The position numbers and the translations under genes were made by a program. The notes under the pieces were generated by a model that worked only from the letters and a program-made list of their open reading frames with translations, was not told the DNA's origin and did not search any database. DNA of 64,000 nucleotides. It comes from G963674685 sp963674685. Lineage in GTDB: Bacteria; Lernaellota; Lernaellaia; JACKCT01. The stretch is from the NCBI GenBank assembly GCA_963674685.2, contig CAXXWT010000004.1, positions 124,001 to 188,000 on the forward strand, given 5' to 3'. Positions within the stretch are counted from its first letter, which is position 1; every line of letters starts with the position of its first letter. This document shows, piece by piece, positions 8,681 to 16,684 of this stretch.

Positions 8681-9814
8681 TTAACGGGCCAATCGCACGC
8701 ACCGAAAACCGTCGTGCAGGTTTCTGGCGATCGGATAATTGCTGTCGTGCCGGTCCTGATCGGCAAGGTCCGGGCCGTGAATCCACGATCCCCCGACCAG
8801 GCTGTTGTCTTTGAGCCACTCGTACATATTGCCGGACATATTGAAAACGCCGTACGGGCTTCGGCCTTTTTTGAACGCGTCCGCGGGCGCCCAGAATTCA
8901 TATCCGTCCTTGTCCCCCGCCAGGTTGGCCGCTTCGTCGAAACTGACTTCTTCCGTCCAGGGATATTTCTGCCCGCGCGTCCAGCCCGAAGCCTTGCGCC
9001 ACTGCGCCAGCGTCGGCAGATCCTTTTTGTAATAACGGCAGTAAGCCTCGGCGCCGTACCAGCTGACGTTAAAAACCGGCAGCCTCCCCGATCCATTGTA
9101 ATACGAATAACGCTCGCCGTTAAAAACGATGCGCGAAGAAGGATCACGCAAACTGTAAAGCGCGTCGAGGGTCTTGGGGTCAGCGCCCAGTGCGCCCAGA
9201 TAGCGGACGTACTGCGCGTGCGTGACTTCGTACTTGTCGATGTAAAAATCCGATGTTTCGAATTGATTGCTCGGGTCGTCTTGCTCGACAAGAATTTCTT
9301 CATCCAGGCCGCGCAGATCCTTTTTCAATGTTTCTTCATCGGCGAGCAATTGCTTCGCGGGGGCGACGCGCTGTAGCAGCACGATGTCGGATTTTCCTTC
9401 TGCCACGCGCAGTTTCCCCAAATATTTCCAAGGAGGATTCGGCGGCGCGCAAAGACTGCGTGCCGTCAAGGAGTCGTAGGCCAGAACATAATCGGCGCTG
9501 ACAGGATCGACGCGCATGTCCGGCAGATAATACGCAGCTTCCTGCGCTTTGAATTCAGCCGTTTTGGCTTTTGGGGAAAGCAGGCTCTTTAATTCGTGTT
9601 CGACCAGAATTGTGCTTGTCGCCGGGATCTGCGCAAGGCGGCTTTGCAATTCACCGGCCCCGGTAAGCTTTTCGATTACCGCCTCTTCTTTCGGCGCCGC
9701 CGGTTTCTTGCACGAAACAAAACTCAGAATCAAAAACGCCGCCAGAATCCACGGGCAGATTTTTACACTCGGCCTTTCCCATGCTTTTTTGAAATATCGT
9801 TTACACGCATTCAT
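8681..9814 (-). CDS. FGE-sulfatase (SUMF1) domain lipoprotein
   Basis: I take the ATG at 9814, which gives a signal peptide ending LSFVSCKKP; the frame runs 85 codons further upstream through sequence without coding character. After a linker of about 130 residues comes a SUMF1/FGE-type fold: DFYIDKYEVTHAQYVRYLG, PVFNVSWYGAEAYCRYY, LPTLAQWRKASG, YGVFNMSGNMYEWL, LVGGSWIHG and a closing DGFRCVRLA. This fold occurs in formylglycine-generating enzyme and in many non-catalytic surface proteins; I do not see the paired catalytic cysteines, so a binding or structural role is more likely. Confidence 0.82.
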   Translation of the reverse strand: MNACKRYFKKAWERPSVKICPWILAAFLILSFVSCKKPAAPKEEAVIEKLTGAGELQSRLAQIPATSTILVEHELKSLLSPKAKTAEFKAQEAAYYLPDMRVDPVSADYVLAYDSLTARSLCAPPNPPWKYLGKLRVAEGKSDIVLLQRVAPAKQLLADEETLKKDLRGLDEEILVEQDDPSNQFETSDFYIDKYEVTHAQYVRYLGALGADPKTLDALYSLRDPSSRIVFNGERYSYYNGSGRLPVFNVSWYGAEAYCRYYKKDLPTLAQWRKASGWTRGQKYPWTEEVSFDEAANLAGDKDGYEFWAPADAFKKGRSPYGVFNMSGNMYEWLKDNSLVGGSWIHGPDLADQDRHDSNYPIARNLHDGFRCVRLAR

Positions 9815-10174
9815 GCCTGCCAATTTATTCGGAATAGGCCGCGTCGCGCAAGCCGAAGCGCCCTGGCAAAATGATCCGGCATTATATTCTTGATTAAAAC
9901 GGGCGGAAAATTGCGTTTCACCTTCGCCGAAGATGTGCTGTAAATAATCCACATTGCATTTATAGAATTGAAGTCGTGACCGAGGAATTTCCCCGGATTT
10001 CTTAAAGCAAAGTATGAAAATAATTGCATAACTATTTGTAAATATTAGAATATTATGATCTATTATCAATTTCCTATTGGCATGATATTTTGGTATTGAC
10101 AGAAATTACAACCCCCTGCTATTATCAAGCCAATGTGACAGAAAAATCTGTTTTCTTTTGAAAGGAGCTTTCAT
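9815..10174. other. AT-rich intergenic region entering the island
   Basis: No convincing gene lies here once the start at 9814 is accepted. Base composition falls from GC-rich to strongly AT-rich around 9,990. It holds the promoter at 10096-10125 and the ribosome site AAAGGAG (10161-10167) for the beta-helix gene. Confidence 0.6.
10096..10125 (+). promoter_or_regulatory. Sigma70-type promoter for the island's first gene
   Basis: TTGACA (10096-10101) is followed after 18 bases by TATTAT (10120-10125). The start codon of the beta-helix gene lies about 50 bases downstream with a strong AAAGGAG site seven bases before it. Confidence 0.6.
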
Positions 10175-11188
10175 ATGGCGACTGTTAATCTTTACGTTTC
10201 CACTACCGGCAACAACACGACTGGAGATAGCTGGACTAATGCAATGACATCGATTCAGGGAGCCATCGATCTCATCACGGATACTGTAACTCAGGAGGTT
10301 ATTATTCATATTGAAGGAGACTATTCTTCTCCTATTGAATACTCGGAAGATGTGAAAATCAGAGGCATCAAAACAGTCGGCGCTGATGCGAGCGTGACCA
10401 TTCAGCCGGGTTCGAATTCAACGACAACATGGGATAATGACAACTACGAGGGCGCCGATAAAAGCCCCTTCGATTCGGCTGCCGCTTCAGATACGTGGAA
10501 TATTAAAACAGATACACGCCCTGTCGTGATCAAGGGCAGCGTTGAAGTTACGGATAGCGCAATTCAAATTCAAGGAATCAAGTTTGACGGCGATTCGGCG
10601 GAAGGTTATCTGAAAGTCGACAGACGCAGCATGTTAAAAGCGATTTACTGCCACTTTTACGGGCAAAAATCGATGGCCATGATCTACGGCAAATCTTTTA
10701 CACACATCGAAAATTCCTACTTCGAGGAAAATCGAGTCGGCATCTTCATCGGCGGGAAATCCTGGCTGACCCTCGAAGGCGATATCTACATCGAGAACGC
10801 CTGGCAGTACGGCGTCTATGTGCTTATGGACTCACTTGTTCAAATCTCTCCGTGGGACGAACATCCGCTGGATTATTTCACCACGGAAATCAAGACCACC
10901 GGCGCCAGAGACAAATACTCCGCCATAAAGGTGATTGAAAAATCTCACTTCAAGGTTTGGAACGGTTGGGAGGATTATGATATCGAGGTTGGCGCGGTAA
11001 AAATCTACCATGATTATAAATTGATCAGCCCTCAGTACACATGCATCATGCTCGAATCGGACTCGTTGCTCTCGGGAACTGAAAAGATTGATTTCCTGAT
11101 GAAAAATACGAAGGATGAAGATGTCCCAATTCCTTTGGCCAACCAGATCGCCCTGGAAGAAGACAGCAATTGCACTGTTGTTGACTAA
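10175..11188 (+). CDS. Right-handed beta-helix (pectate-lyase-like) protein without signal peptide
   Basis: The 337-residue protein begins ATVNLYVSTTGNNTTGDSWT, a start seen in parallel beta-helix proteins. The central part (about residues 100-260) has repeating short strands and turns (VVIKGSVEVTDSAIQIQGIKF, then SFTHIENSYFEENRVGIFIGG, then SWLTLEGDIYIENAWQYGVYV) typical of pectate-lyase or tail-spike folds. No signal peptide, lipobox or catalytic triad is visible, so it is either cytoplasmic, exported by another route, or a particle component. It has its own promoter, and a large stem-loop separates it from the next gene, with which it probably shares a transcript. Confidence 0.75.
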   Translation: MATVNLYVSTTGNNTTGDSWTNAMTSIQGAIDLITDTVTQEVIIHIEGDYSSPIEYSEDVKIRGIKTVGADASVTIQPGSNSTTTWDNDNYEGADKSPFDSAAASDTWNIKTDTRPVVIKGSVEVTDSAIQIQGIKFDGDSAEGYLKVDRRSMLKAIYCHFYGQKSMAMIYGKSFTHIENSYFEENRVGIFIGGKSWLTLEGDIYIENAWQYGVYVLMDSLVQISPWDEHPLDYFTTEIKTTGARDKYSAIKVIEKSHFKVWNGWEDYDIEVGAVKIYHDYKLISPQYTCIMLESDSLLSGTEKIDFLMKNTKDEDVPIPLANQIALEEDSNCTVVD

Positions 11189-11209
11189 ATCAATAAATCA
11201 TCACGGCTG

Positions 11210-11249
11210 TTTGTTTCAACGGAGGTGTAAAATCCACCGTTGAAACAAA
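11210..11249 (+). promoter_or_regulatory. Long perfect stem-loop between two island genes
   Basis: TTTGTTTCAACGG (11210-11222) is mirrored perfectly by CCGTTGAAACAAA (11237-11249) around a 14-base loop. It is not followed by a T tract, so it is not a standard terminator. It sits 21 bases before the ATG of the next gene and could set mRNA stability, processing or relative expression. Confidence 0.55.
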
Positions 11250-11270
11250 GCCTCGAAATCGGAGCCTACA

Positions 11271-12602
11271 ATGCCGAAAACTTTCTTTGTCGCAAAGCAG
11301 GAAAAGAAAAAACGATTTACAACGTACGCCAAAAAGCAATCAACGGAGGCTTTATCTTCTTCGGCAACCGATGGAAGCAAACGCTATGATGCGCATGTTG
11401 CAAGTTCCAAAACGGCGACTTCTTCACAGGTAGTCAATAGTAAAAAATACAGCACTTACAAATCAAAAAATAAAGGCGCAACATCAGTAACCGCGGCAAA
11501 AAATTACACGGGTTATTCAAAAAGAGCGGCTTCGACAGGTCTTTCTGCACAACCGAGAAAGAAGGTGCCGATTCAAATTGAGCGTAAGGCAAAAAAGGAT
11601 GCTAACGTAATTATTAAAACTGTTGAAAACCAGTTTGTCGAAGATATAAAGGTTCTTACAAAACGCGTCAACGCCGTCTCAGGATATCAATTTAATCTTA
11701 CTGGTGATGGAATAAGAGAAACATTCGGTAATTGTATAACTGATATACCTGTTGAAAAAATGTTTAAGAATCTTCTGATTTCTAATGAGGTAGGAGCGGA
11801 GTTTCAGATATTTAACGGACCGAAGTATAATAGTTGGCATAATATGACCGGTGGATTAGCATTTGGTGGAGAATTCGGCGCTGAAGGGATTAAAATTAAG
11901 TATTTTGCAATAGCATGGGAAGGTCAGGTATTGGCACTTCCAATCGGTGAAGGCAATGAACCCATTTTAAGGCTTGCTGTTATGAAGTTATATGGAGGAT
12001 TAATGATGCCAGTTGATATTTCAAAGGCCGCTTGGCGTCTTGATATGGGATATATGCAAGATTTGTTATTGGATCCAACTTCATTGGACTTCTTTTTTAA
12101 GGGAGCGGGTTTAGATCCTGGAAATCGAGGATTTTATATTCCTTGGGGAGAGATGCTACCTGACGGCACTTTTGTCCCTGATGCTCCATCTAATATACCT
12201 CCAAGTAAACCACCAAAGCCACCTATCGGGGGTACTGGGTCTGGAGATGGAGAAGAAGGTGGTGGAGGAGGTGGGTCGAGTAATGGGGGAGGTGTTTGGG
12301 GATGGCTTAAAGGTATATTTGGTGGTGGCGGCGGCGATGATCCCAAGGGCGGTCAACCTCCAGAGCCAGGCTATAAACCTCCAAAGGAAGAGCCGAAACC
12401 ACCAACATGTCCCGGACCTGGTATAATGGTTTGGCCACCATGGAACAATCCTGATCTAGAGGGCATGATTTCTGGAAATAATATTATAACTATCACGTAT
12501 CGAGTGGATTCCAATGGAAATTTTCTGAGGGATGCCAAGATGAATAACGGCAAGAATTTTAGTTGGGTGCTGAATTCAATTGAAACAAATATAGGGATAT
12601 AG
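11271..12602 (+). CDS. Unrecognised protein: basic tandem repeats, globular core, Gly/Pro-rich tail
   Basis: I do not recognise this 443-residue protein. Residues about 10-95 are very basic and Ser/Thr-rich with four loose repeats starting KKRFTTYAKK, SKRYDAHVAS, SKKYSTYKSK and AKNYTGYSKR. A compact hydrophobic region follows (about 120-295; for example NLTGDGIRETFGNCITDIPVEKMF and YFAIAWEGQVLALPIGEG). Then come Pro-Lys and poly-Gly stretches around a short amphipathic segment, VWGWLKGIF, and a final Pro-rich and globular end. There is no signal peptide. Codon use is far more AT-rich than the neighbours, which suggests transfer. It follows the beta-helix gene on the same strand. Confidence 0.7.
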   Translation: MPKTFFVAKQEKKKRFTTYAKKQSTEALSSSATDGSKRYDAHVASSKTATSSQVVNSKKYSTYKSKNKGATSVTAAKNYTGYSKRAASTGLSAQPRKKVPIQIERKAKKDANVIIKTVENQFVEDIKVLTKRVNAVSGYQFNLTGDGIRETFGNCITDIPVEKMFKNLLISNEVGAEFQIFNGPKYNSWHNMTGGLAFGGEFGAEGIKIKYFAIAWEGQVLALPIGEGNEPILRLAVMKLYGGLMMPVDISKAAWRLDMGYMQDLLLDPTSLDFFFKGAGLDPGNRGFYIPWGEMLPDGTFVPDAPSNIPPSKPPKPPIGGTGSGDGEEGGGGGGSSNGGGVWGWLKGIFGGGGGDDPKGGQPPEPGYKPPKEEPKPPTCPGPGIMVWPPWNNPDLEGMISGNNIITITYRVDSNGNFLRDAKMNNGKNFSWVLNSIETNIGI

Positions 12603-12610
12603 GTAAATAA

Positions 12611-13531
12611 CTACAAGTTGCTTATTTCGTATTTAGCGTGTATTGATGATTTGTTGCCCCAATACTTAAAATAGTAGAAATAATATCTCTCTAGATTATC
12701 ATCGTTTGTTTGCAATGAGAATAATATTTTTTGATTCGTTGATATTGAGCTTTCTGTACCATGAGTATCGGAATAATGTAAGTCAAATGGGATCCAACCG
12801 TATTTATTGGACCAAACTTCAGCCCATTCATGCTTATAGAAGCGATTATTTGAAATAAAAAGCCCATAAGCAGAAATTGAACTCATTCCAGAAGCTCTGC
12901 ATAAAGCGACAAAGAGTTTAGCATACTCAGTGCAATCGCCATGAGAAGTTTCCAGTGCTGTATAGGCCCCTATGCTTTTAGGATTATATCCTGATGGCCT
13001 CAACGTTTTAATTATATATTCACGAACGTTTTCAATAGTCGTTTCTTTATCTTTTCCTTTCAATGATTTAGCGACTTTAACAATCTCCGGATGTTCAGAT
13101 TCAATGTGCTTCTCCTGTTGTAAAAAATTTTCTTTTCCATAAATGTCTACAGGATATGGATTTTCCATTGCCTTTTTCAGGTCGTATCGATAGATTTCCA
13201 TTCGAACACTGATAATAATTTTCGTTTTTCTTTTCGGCTTCTTTACTTTGAATTCCGCGTAGCGGACGCCGCCATCCTCGAAGACGCGTTTAGGTGGTAT
13301 GGAATAGTCGATGCTTAAAACCTTCTGGCGCCGGTCCCAATCTCTTGGAATCACGGAAATCAGTTTGAAGCGTTTAACCTTATGCGAAGTAATCGTATAT
13401 ACGATGTCGAAAGCCACTTCCCGCTTGTCGGACTTGAGCTTCTTTAGCTCGGCCTTTCGGTCGACATGGGAAAAACAACCGACTGTCAATAAGGAAATAA
13501 GAAAAATTGCGAAAAGCTTTAGATATTTCAT
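12611..13531 (-). CDS. Transglutaminase-like lipoprotein
   Basis: I chose the ATG at 13531 because it gives an ideal lipoprotein signal (KYLKLFAIFLISLLTVGC, Cys19); the frame extends to 13585 but then the signal is too long. The catalytic triad of the transglutaminase-like (papain-type) superfamily is in place: C200 in HGDCTEYAKLFVALCRASG, H234 in YKHEWAEVW and D250 in IPFDLHYSD. Such domains cleave or cross-link peptides, often in the periplasm. The residues before it (about 40-120) form a beta-rich N-terminal domain. The gene is AT-rich like the island and converges on the unrecognised gene with only eight bases between stops. Confidence 0.85.
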   Translation of the reverse strand: MKYLKLFAIFLISLLTVGCFSHVDRKAELKKLKSDKREVAFDIVYTITSHKVKRFKLISVIPRDWDRRQKVLSIDYSIPPKRVFEDGGVRYAEFKVKKPKRKTKIIISVRMEIYRYDLKKAMENPYPVDIYGKENFLQQEKHIESEHPEIVKVAKSLKGKDKETTIENVREYIIKTLRPSGYNPKSIGAYTALETSHGDCTEYAKLFVALCRASGMSSISAYGLFISNNRFYKHEWAEVWSNKYGWIPFDLHYSDTHGTESSISTNQKILFSLQTNDDNLERYYFYYFKYWGNKSSIHAKYEISNL

Positions 13532-13745
13532 AAGGAAATGATATAATATGCTCACACTCATTTCAAGATAAAAAGCGTTAGCCATCCTAATTCAAGGTGA
13601 TTGTCAATATCGCTTTCGCGTTCTCGTTACGCTATTTCACACTATTTCTTCTGGGTATTTAAGGATTTCGCTGATTTCTTTTGATAAAACCTTTCTCCAA
13701 GGCACTTTGAAAAATCGTCCATTCAATCGACAAACCTCCGCGTCA

Positions 13746-13774
13746 TTGACGCTGAAAACTTGTTGCCTTAATCT
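13746..13774 (+). promoter_or_regulatory. Promoter for the M29 aminopeptidase gene
   Basis: TTGACG (13746-13751) and TAATCT (13769-13774) are separated by 17 bases. The gene starts about 50 bases downstream after AAGGAG. Confidence 0.55.
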
Positions 13775-13827
13775 GATGTTCCCCGGATTTTTTTGTCCGG
13801 TTCAATTGAAAAACAAGGAGAATTCCA

Positions 13828-14982
13828 ATGGCCGATCCTCGTATGGCGCAGCTGGCGAAAGTGATGGTGGAGTATTCGACGAACGTGAAAAAAGGCGACG
13901 TCGTCGTGCTTAAGGGCATCGGCGAGGGAACGATCCCCATGCTCCGGGAATTGCACAAGCTTTGCCTCAAGCGCGGGGCGGCCTACGTGGAATATCAGTA
14001 TGCCGATCCGGACATGGAAAGGGATTTTCTCAATCTGGCGAGCGAAGACCAGGTCAGTTATTTTCCGAAGCTTCAACTCGAGCTGATGAAAAAGGCGGAC
14101 GTGTTTATCGGCATACGCGCCCAGGACAACACCATGTCCATGGCCAACGCGAATCAGAAAAACTACGTGGCCTACGCGCGCACCATGCATAAAATCCTCG
14201 ACCAGCGCGTGAACACGACGCGCTGGGTGGTCACGCATCTTCCCACGCACGGCGTGGCGCAGGACGCCAAAATGAGCCTGGAAGAATTCGAAGACTTTTA
14301 TTACAAGGCCGCCATCTTCGATTATCCGGGGCTGAAAAAACGCCAGGCGAAGCTGGTCAAGCTCATGGAAAAAACCGACAAGGTCCACATCAAGGCCAGC
14401 GACACGGACCTGGAATTTTCCATCAAGGGCATCCCCGCCGTTTCATGTTTCGGCGACCGGAACGTGCCCGACGGAGAGGTCTTCACCGCGCCGGTGAAAA
14501 ACAGCGTGAACGGCATTTTGCAGTTCAACACGCCGACGGTTTATCAGGGTAAGGAATTCACCGACATCCGCCTGGAATTCGAGAAAGGCAAAATCGTCAA
14601 GGCCGCGTCGCCGGGCATGGACAAAGCGCTCAACGACATACTGGACACCGACGCGGGCGCGCGCTACATCGGCGAATTCGCCATCGGCACCAACGCCAAC
14701 ATCCGCAAGCCCATGCGCAATATCCTTTTCGATGAAAAAATCTTCGGCTCCTTCCACTTCACGCCGGGCCGCTGCTACGACGAAGCGCCCAACGGCAACC
14801 CTTCCGCGATTCACTGGGACATGGTGAAAATCCTCACCGGCGACGGAGACATTTTCTTCGACGGAAAACTGATCCAGCACAAGGGCGTATTCGTCCACAA
14901 ATCCCTGCTCGATCTGAATCCGGAAAAAGAGAAAAAACTCGCGGAAAAATATATCAAGAGCCTAACCAAAAAGAAGAAGTAA
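13828..14982 (+). CDS. Aminopeptidase, M29 family
   Basis: The 384-residue protein matches the M29 (AmpS/aminopeptidase T) layout. Candidate metal ligands fall in the expected order in the C-terminal half: Glu in NVPDGEVFTAP, Glu in GARYIGEFAIGTN, His in GSFHFTPGRCYDE, His in SAIHWDMV and Asp in GDIFFDGKLI. These enzymes are cytoplasmic metallopeptidases that remove N-terminal residues. The length is slightly below the usual ~410. A good AAGGAG site and promoter precede it. A GC-rich hairpin lies just after the stop, but its run of T comes before the stem, so it is not an obvious terminator. Confidence 0.88.
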   Translation: MADPRMAQLAKVMVEYSTNVKKGDVVVLKGIGEGTIPMLRELHKLCLKRGAAYVEYQYADPDMERDFLNLASEDQVSYFPKLQLELMKKADVFIGIRAQDNTMSMANANQKNYVAYARTMHKILDQRVNTTRWVVTHLPTHGVAQDAKMSLEEFEDFYYKAAIFDYPGLKKRQAKLVKLMEKTDKVHIKASDTDLEFSIKGIPAVSCFGDRNVPDGEVFTAPVKNSVNGILQFNTPTVYQGKEFTDIRLEFEKGKIVKAASPGMDKALNDILDTDAGARYIGEFAIGTNANIRKPMRNILFDEKIFGSFHFTPGRCYDEAPNGNPSAIHWDMVKILTGDGDIFFDGKLIQHKGVFVHKSLLDLNPEKEKKLAEKYIKSLTKKKK

Positions 14983-15025
14983 CTTTTTTGCGCCGCTTGC
15001 GGCGCCAAGGGCGGGCAAAAGAACC

Positions 15026-16108
15026 ATGAAAGTTCTCGTCACGGGCGCCGCCGGTTTGATCGGACGCGAAGTGATCGCAAAACTTCGCGATTCGGGTCAT
15101 GAGCCCGTCGCCTCCGACCTCGCGCAATCCCCGACCGGCAACCTCGCCGAATTCGGGTGTGAATACCGCCCCGCGGATATCACCGATCCCGCGCAATTGA
15201 ATTGCCTTTTCGACGACGCGGACGCGGTGATCCACTGCGCGGCGATCTTCGACCTCGGCGCGCCGAAAAATCTGGTGGATCGCGTGAACATCGGCGGAAC
15301 CGAAAACGTGTGCCGCGCCGCCGCCGAATCGAGCGCGCGCCGGTTCATTCACATAAGCACCGTCGGCGTATTCGGCCGGCAAAACAGCTTTCCCGTGTGT
15401 GAGGACGCGCCCAAGTTCCCGCACAACAATTATGAGCGGTCCAAATGGCGTTCGGAGCAAATCGCCTTTTCGTATCACGAAAAAGGATTGCTCGATGTCA
15501 GCGCCGTCAGGCCCACGTTGGTATACGGACCCCGCGCCGAATACGGCCTGGCCATGTTCGCGGCGGTGATGTCATGGGTGAAAATCGCCGGGCCGATCAA
15601 AGGGATGCCCGTGGTCAACGGCGGGCCCAGGGCGCATTTCGCGCACGTGGAAGACGTGGCGAGGGCCGCGGTGTTTTTGCTGAACAGCGATGAAACGCGC
15701 GGCGAGGCGTTCAATGTCGCCGATTTGAATCCCATCAATATCCAGACCTTGTCCGAGAGTTTCCTCAATCGTTTCGGACTCAAGCGATACGGAAAAATTC
15801 CGTACATTCCCCCCATATGGAAGCCGCTTGTCATGGGCCTGGCCGGGATGCCCGGCGTCGCGACGAAGCCGCTGAACCGGATGATGCAAAAGACGTGGCG
15901 AAAGCTCATTGAACAAGGGAGAATCGTCGATGTCCTTTCGCCCCGCATCGATTTCGACTGGCTCGGGTACGGGGACAGGGATTTCGTTTATTCCACGGAA
16001 AAAATTCGAGCGGCCGGATTTGATCTGAAGCACCCGGATTGCCTGAAAGGCTTTGAGGAAACCATCGACTGGTACATGGAAAATCGCTGGATACCGGATT
16101 TCCGATAA
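15026..16108 (+). CDS. NAD-dependent epimerase/dehydratase (extended SDR)
   Basis: The N-terminus holds the nucleotide-binding motif GAAGLIGREV, followed by the acidic cofactor-choosing position at the end of the second strand (ASDL). The active-site serine (HISTVGVFG) and the YxxxK pair (NNYERSKW, about residue 138) are present. The overall order resembles 3beta-hydroxysteroid dehydrogenase/isomerase-like and sugar epimerase members; RPTLVYGP and FAHVEDVARA are standard. Likely substrates are nucleotide sugars or lipids. It follows the aminopeptidase by 43 bases on the same strand, and the zinc-ribbon gene follows after about 90 bases. Confidence 0.88.
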   Translation: MKVLVTGAAGLIGREVIAKLRDSGHEPVASDLAQSPTGNLAEFGCEYRPADITDPAQLNCLFDDADAVIHCAAIFDLGAPKNLVDRVNIGGTENVCRAAAESSARRFIHISTVGVFGRQNSFPVCEDAPKFPHNNYERSKWRSEQIAFSYHEKGLLDVSAVRPTLVYGPRAEYGLAMFAAVMSWVKIAGPIKGMPVVNGGPRAHFAHVEDVARAAVFLLNSDETRGEAFNVADLNPINIQTLSESFLNRFGLKRYGKIPYIPPIWKPLVMGLAGMPGVATKPLNRMMQKTWRKLIEQGRIVDVLSPRIDFDWLGYGDRDFVYSTEKIRAAGFDLKHPDCLKGFEETIDWYMENRWIPDFR

Positions 16109-16199
16109 GAATGCGATTTGTGGAAAACGTCGGGATGGTGTATGCTGCTTCTTTCGTATTGGTTCCTAAAAGGAAACGCAAAGGAAAAAGACGGTCGAA

Positions 16200-16586
16200 A
16201 TGACGAAACAGGATTACAAAGTCGGGGGAGAAGTCGACAGCCAGTGCGGCAAGTGCAAAGCCATTCGTTCCCACGTGATTATCGCCATGGTGGACGGATT
16301 GCCAAAAAAGGTGGAATGCCTGTCGTGCCACGCGGTGCATAATTTCAGAAGACCCTCCTTGATTAAAACCAGAAAAAGAACGATAAAAAGCAAAAGCACC
16401 GTGAGAGTCACGGCGCAAAGCCTTTCCGAACAGGATGCCGTGAATTACTCTCCGAAGGGAAAGTATGAAAACGGGATGGTCCTCAGGCACAAGAGTTTCG
16501 GCCTGGGCCTGATTACCCGCGCCGAGCGGAGAAAAATCACCGTCGTTTTCACCGACGATACCCGCCAGCTTATCCTTATTCCATGA
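16200..16586 (+). CDS. Zinc-ribbon protein with PcrA-tail-like beta-barrel
   Basis: This 128-residue protein has two CxxC knuckles (SQCGKCKA and VECLSCHAVH) that would bind one zinc, then a basic Ser/Thr/Lys linker. Its C-terminal ~45 residues (NGMVLRHKSFGLGLITRAER, then KITVVFTDDTRQLIL) resemble the small beta-barrel at the C-terminus of PcrA/UvrD helicases, which contacts RNA polymerase. That similarity is from pattern memory only. A role in transcription or nucleic-acid binding is an inference. No gene is visible in the 98 bases that follow. Confidence 0.75.
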   Translation: MTKQDYKVGGEVDSQCGKCKAIRSHVIIAMVDGLPKKVECLSCHAVHNFRRPSLIKTRKRTIKSKSTVRVTAQSLSEQDAVNYSPKGKYENGMVLRHKSFGLGLITRAERRKITVVFTDDTRQLILIP

Positions 16587-16684
16587 CCCGATAGGGCGCC
16601 GAAATTCTTTCGACTCATTTTCCCTCAGTCGCGCTCAAGAGGGTCAGTTTGAGTGAGAGATGACAAAAAGAATCACAGCCTGAT

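Noticed and set aside
14983..15025. GC-rich hairpin as terminator after the aminopeptidase gene
   Set aside because: The T-run precedes the stem on the plus strand and there is no T-run after it on either strand.
16645..16664. Shared CACTCAAAC core between this intergenic spot and the array at 28201
   Set aside because: Only nine bases match; chance cannot be excluded from this window alone.
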